Made by a program: the position numbers and the translations under genes. A stretch of DNA of 6,346 bases from an uncultured Clostridia bacterium (GTDB lineage: Bacteria; Bacillota; Clostridia; Christensenellales; Borkfalkiaceae): positions 1 through 6,346 of the forward strand of contig CAMWUS010000083.1 of the NCBI GenBank assembly GCA_947177495.1, read 5' to 3'. The notes under the pieces are model-generated. The model made no database searches and was not told the DNA's origin. It saw only the letters and a program-made list of their open reading frames with translations. Of this stretch, positions 6,182-6,346 are shown in pieces; position 1 is the stretch's first letter; each line of letters begins with the position of its first letter.

Positions 6182-6237
6182 AAATTTCGTCTAAAATATA
6201 CCGTGTATGCGGCGTCTTTTTATTTTAGACGAAATTT
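6182..6237 (+). promoter_or_regulatory. Perfect 17-bp inverted repeat upstream of the right-hand gene (candidate operator or leader hairpin)
   Basis: The arms aaatttcgtctaaaata (6182-6198) and its exact reverse complement (6221-6237) flank a 22-nt spacer. With one mismatch the match extends to 20 nt per arm (6179-6198 and 6221-6240). The right arm ends about 10 nt before the AAGGAG of the downstream gene. No T-run follows on the plus strand, so it is not a standard terminator. Two binding sites for a dimeric regulator, or an RNA stem near the RBS, are both possible. Confidence 0.7.
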
Positions 6238-6247
6238 GCAACGAAAA

Positions 6248-6253
6248 AAGGAG
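6248..6253 (+). promoter_or_regulatory. Ribosome binding site of the right-hand gene
   Basis: AAGGAG is followed by 9 nt and a TTG at 6263-6265. An ATG at 6255-6257 lies too close to the site and stops after three codons, so the TTG is the better start. Confidence 0.65.
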
Positions 6254-6262
6254 AATGCGCAA

Positions 6263-6346
6263 TTGAAAATATTAAAACTTAACGCCGTCGGTTCCGCCGC
6301 GGACGAAGTGTTCAGAGGCTACGAATATTCGGAAAACGTGCACGAT
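6263..6346 (+). CDS. N-terminus of an unidentified protein, divergent from the repeat-protein gene (runs off the right edge)
   Basis: Twenty-eight codons are visible from TTG to the window edge, beginning MKILKLNAVGSAADEVF and ending SENVHD. The other two plus frames close early here, and codon choice (GCC, GTC, GGT, TCC) matches the coding style of the neighbours, so a real gene is likely. No signal peptide or membrane segment is seen, suggesting a cytosolic protein. The family cannot be told from this stub. The gene is transcribed away from the repeat-protein gene across a shared 280-bp regulatory region that contains the 17-bp inverted repeat. Confidence 0.65.
   Translation, partial: MKILKLNAVGSAADEVFRGYEYSENVHD

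Noticed and set aside
6182..6237. The 17-bp inverted repeat as a Rho-independent terminator
   Set aside because: The stem is AT-rich with a 22-nt loop and no T-run follows on the plus strand; no plus-strand gene ends upstream of it.
6182..6240. The inverted repeat as ends of a small mobile element
   Set aside because: The spacer is only 22 nt and no target-site duplication or transposase is visible.

Overview
The window looks like part of a Bacillota chromosome, most likely a Clostridia-type lineage. The evidence is an RNase J-type ribonuclease, strong AGGAG-like ribosome binding sites, TTG starts, a sigma-A-like promoter with an A-rich upstream element, and moderately GC-rich coding DNA beside AT-rich intergenic DNA. 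The lineage is inference; no species can be named. I see no rRNA, tRNA, CRISPR array, insertion sequence or prophage marker.

Three genes read leftward on the minus strand, in the order 5982-2365, 2258-207, then 184 to the left edge. The first and largest encodes a 1205-residue soluble, acidic protein. It has an N-terminal coiled-coil region, about 30 copies of a 12-residue amphipathic helix motif, an (EP)11 linker with a poly-Glu tract, and a basic C-terminal domain. A clear promoter precedes it and a Rho-independent terminator follows it. I recognise the C-terminal domain only as a recurring uncharacterised module. This is the most unusual object in the window.

The second gene is a confident RNase J (5'-3' exo/endoribonuclease) with all metal ligands and a basic N-terminal extension of about 133 residues. 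It starts at TTG. Its leader holds a perfect 8-bp hairpin and a possible 7-codon leader ORF. A membrane-protein gene follows 22 bp later, has its own RBS, and runs off the left edge; the two are probably co-transcribed.

On the right, a 280-bp AT-rich region (5983-6262) separates the repeat-protein gene from a divergent plus-strand gene, of which only the first 28 codons are visible (TTG start, good RBS). Just upstream of that RBS lies a perfect 17-bp inverted repeat with a 22-nt spacer, a good operator or leader-hairpin candidate.

Functional links between the genes are not shown by the sequence. RNase J and the membrane protein form a plausible operon. The repeat protein is separated from RNase J by a terminator, so any coupling there would depend on read-through.
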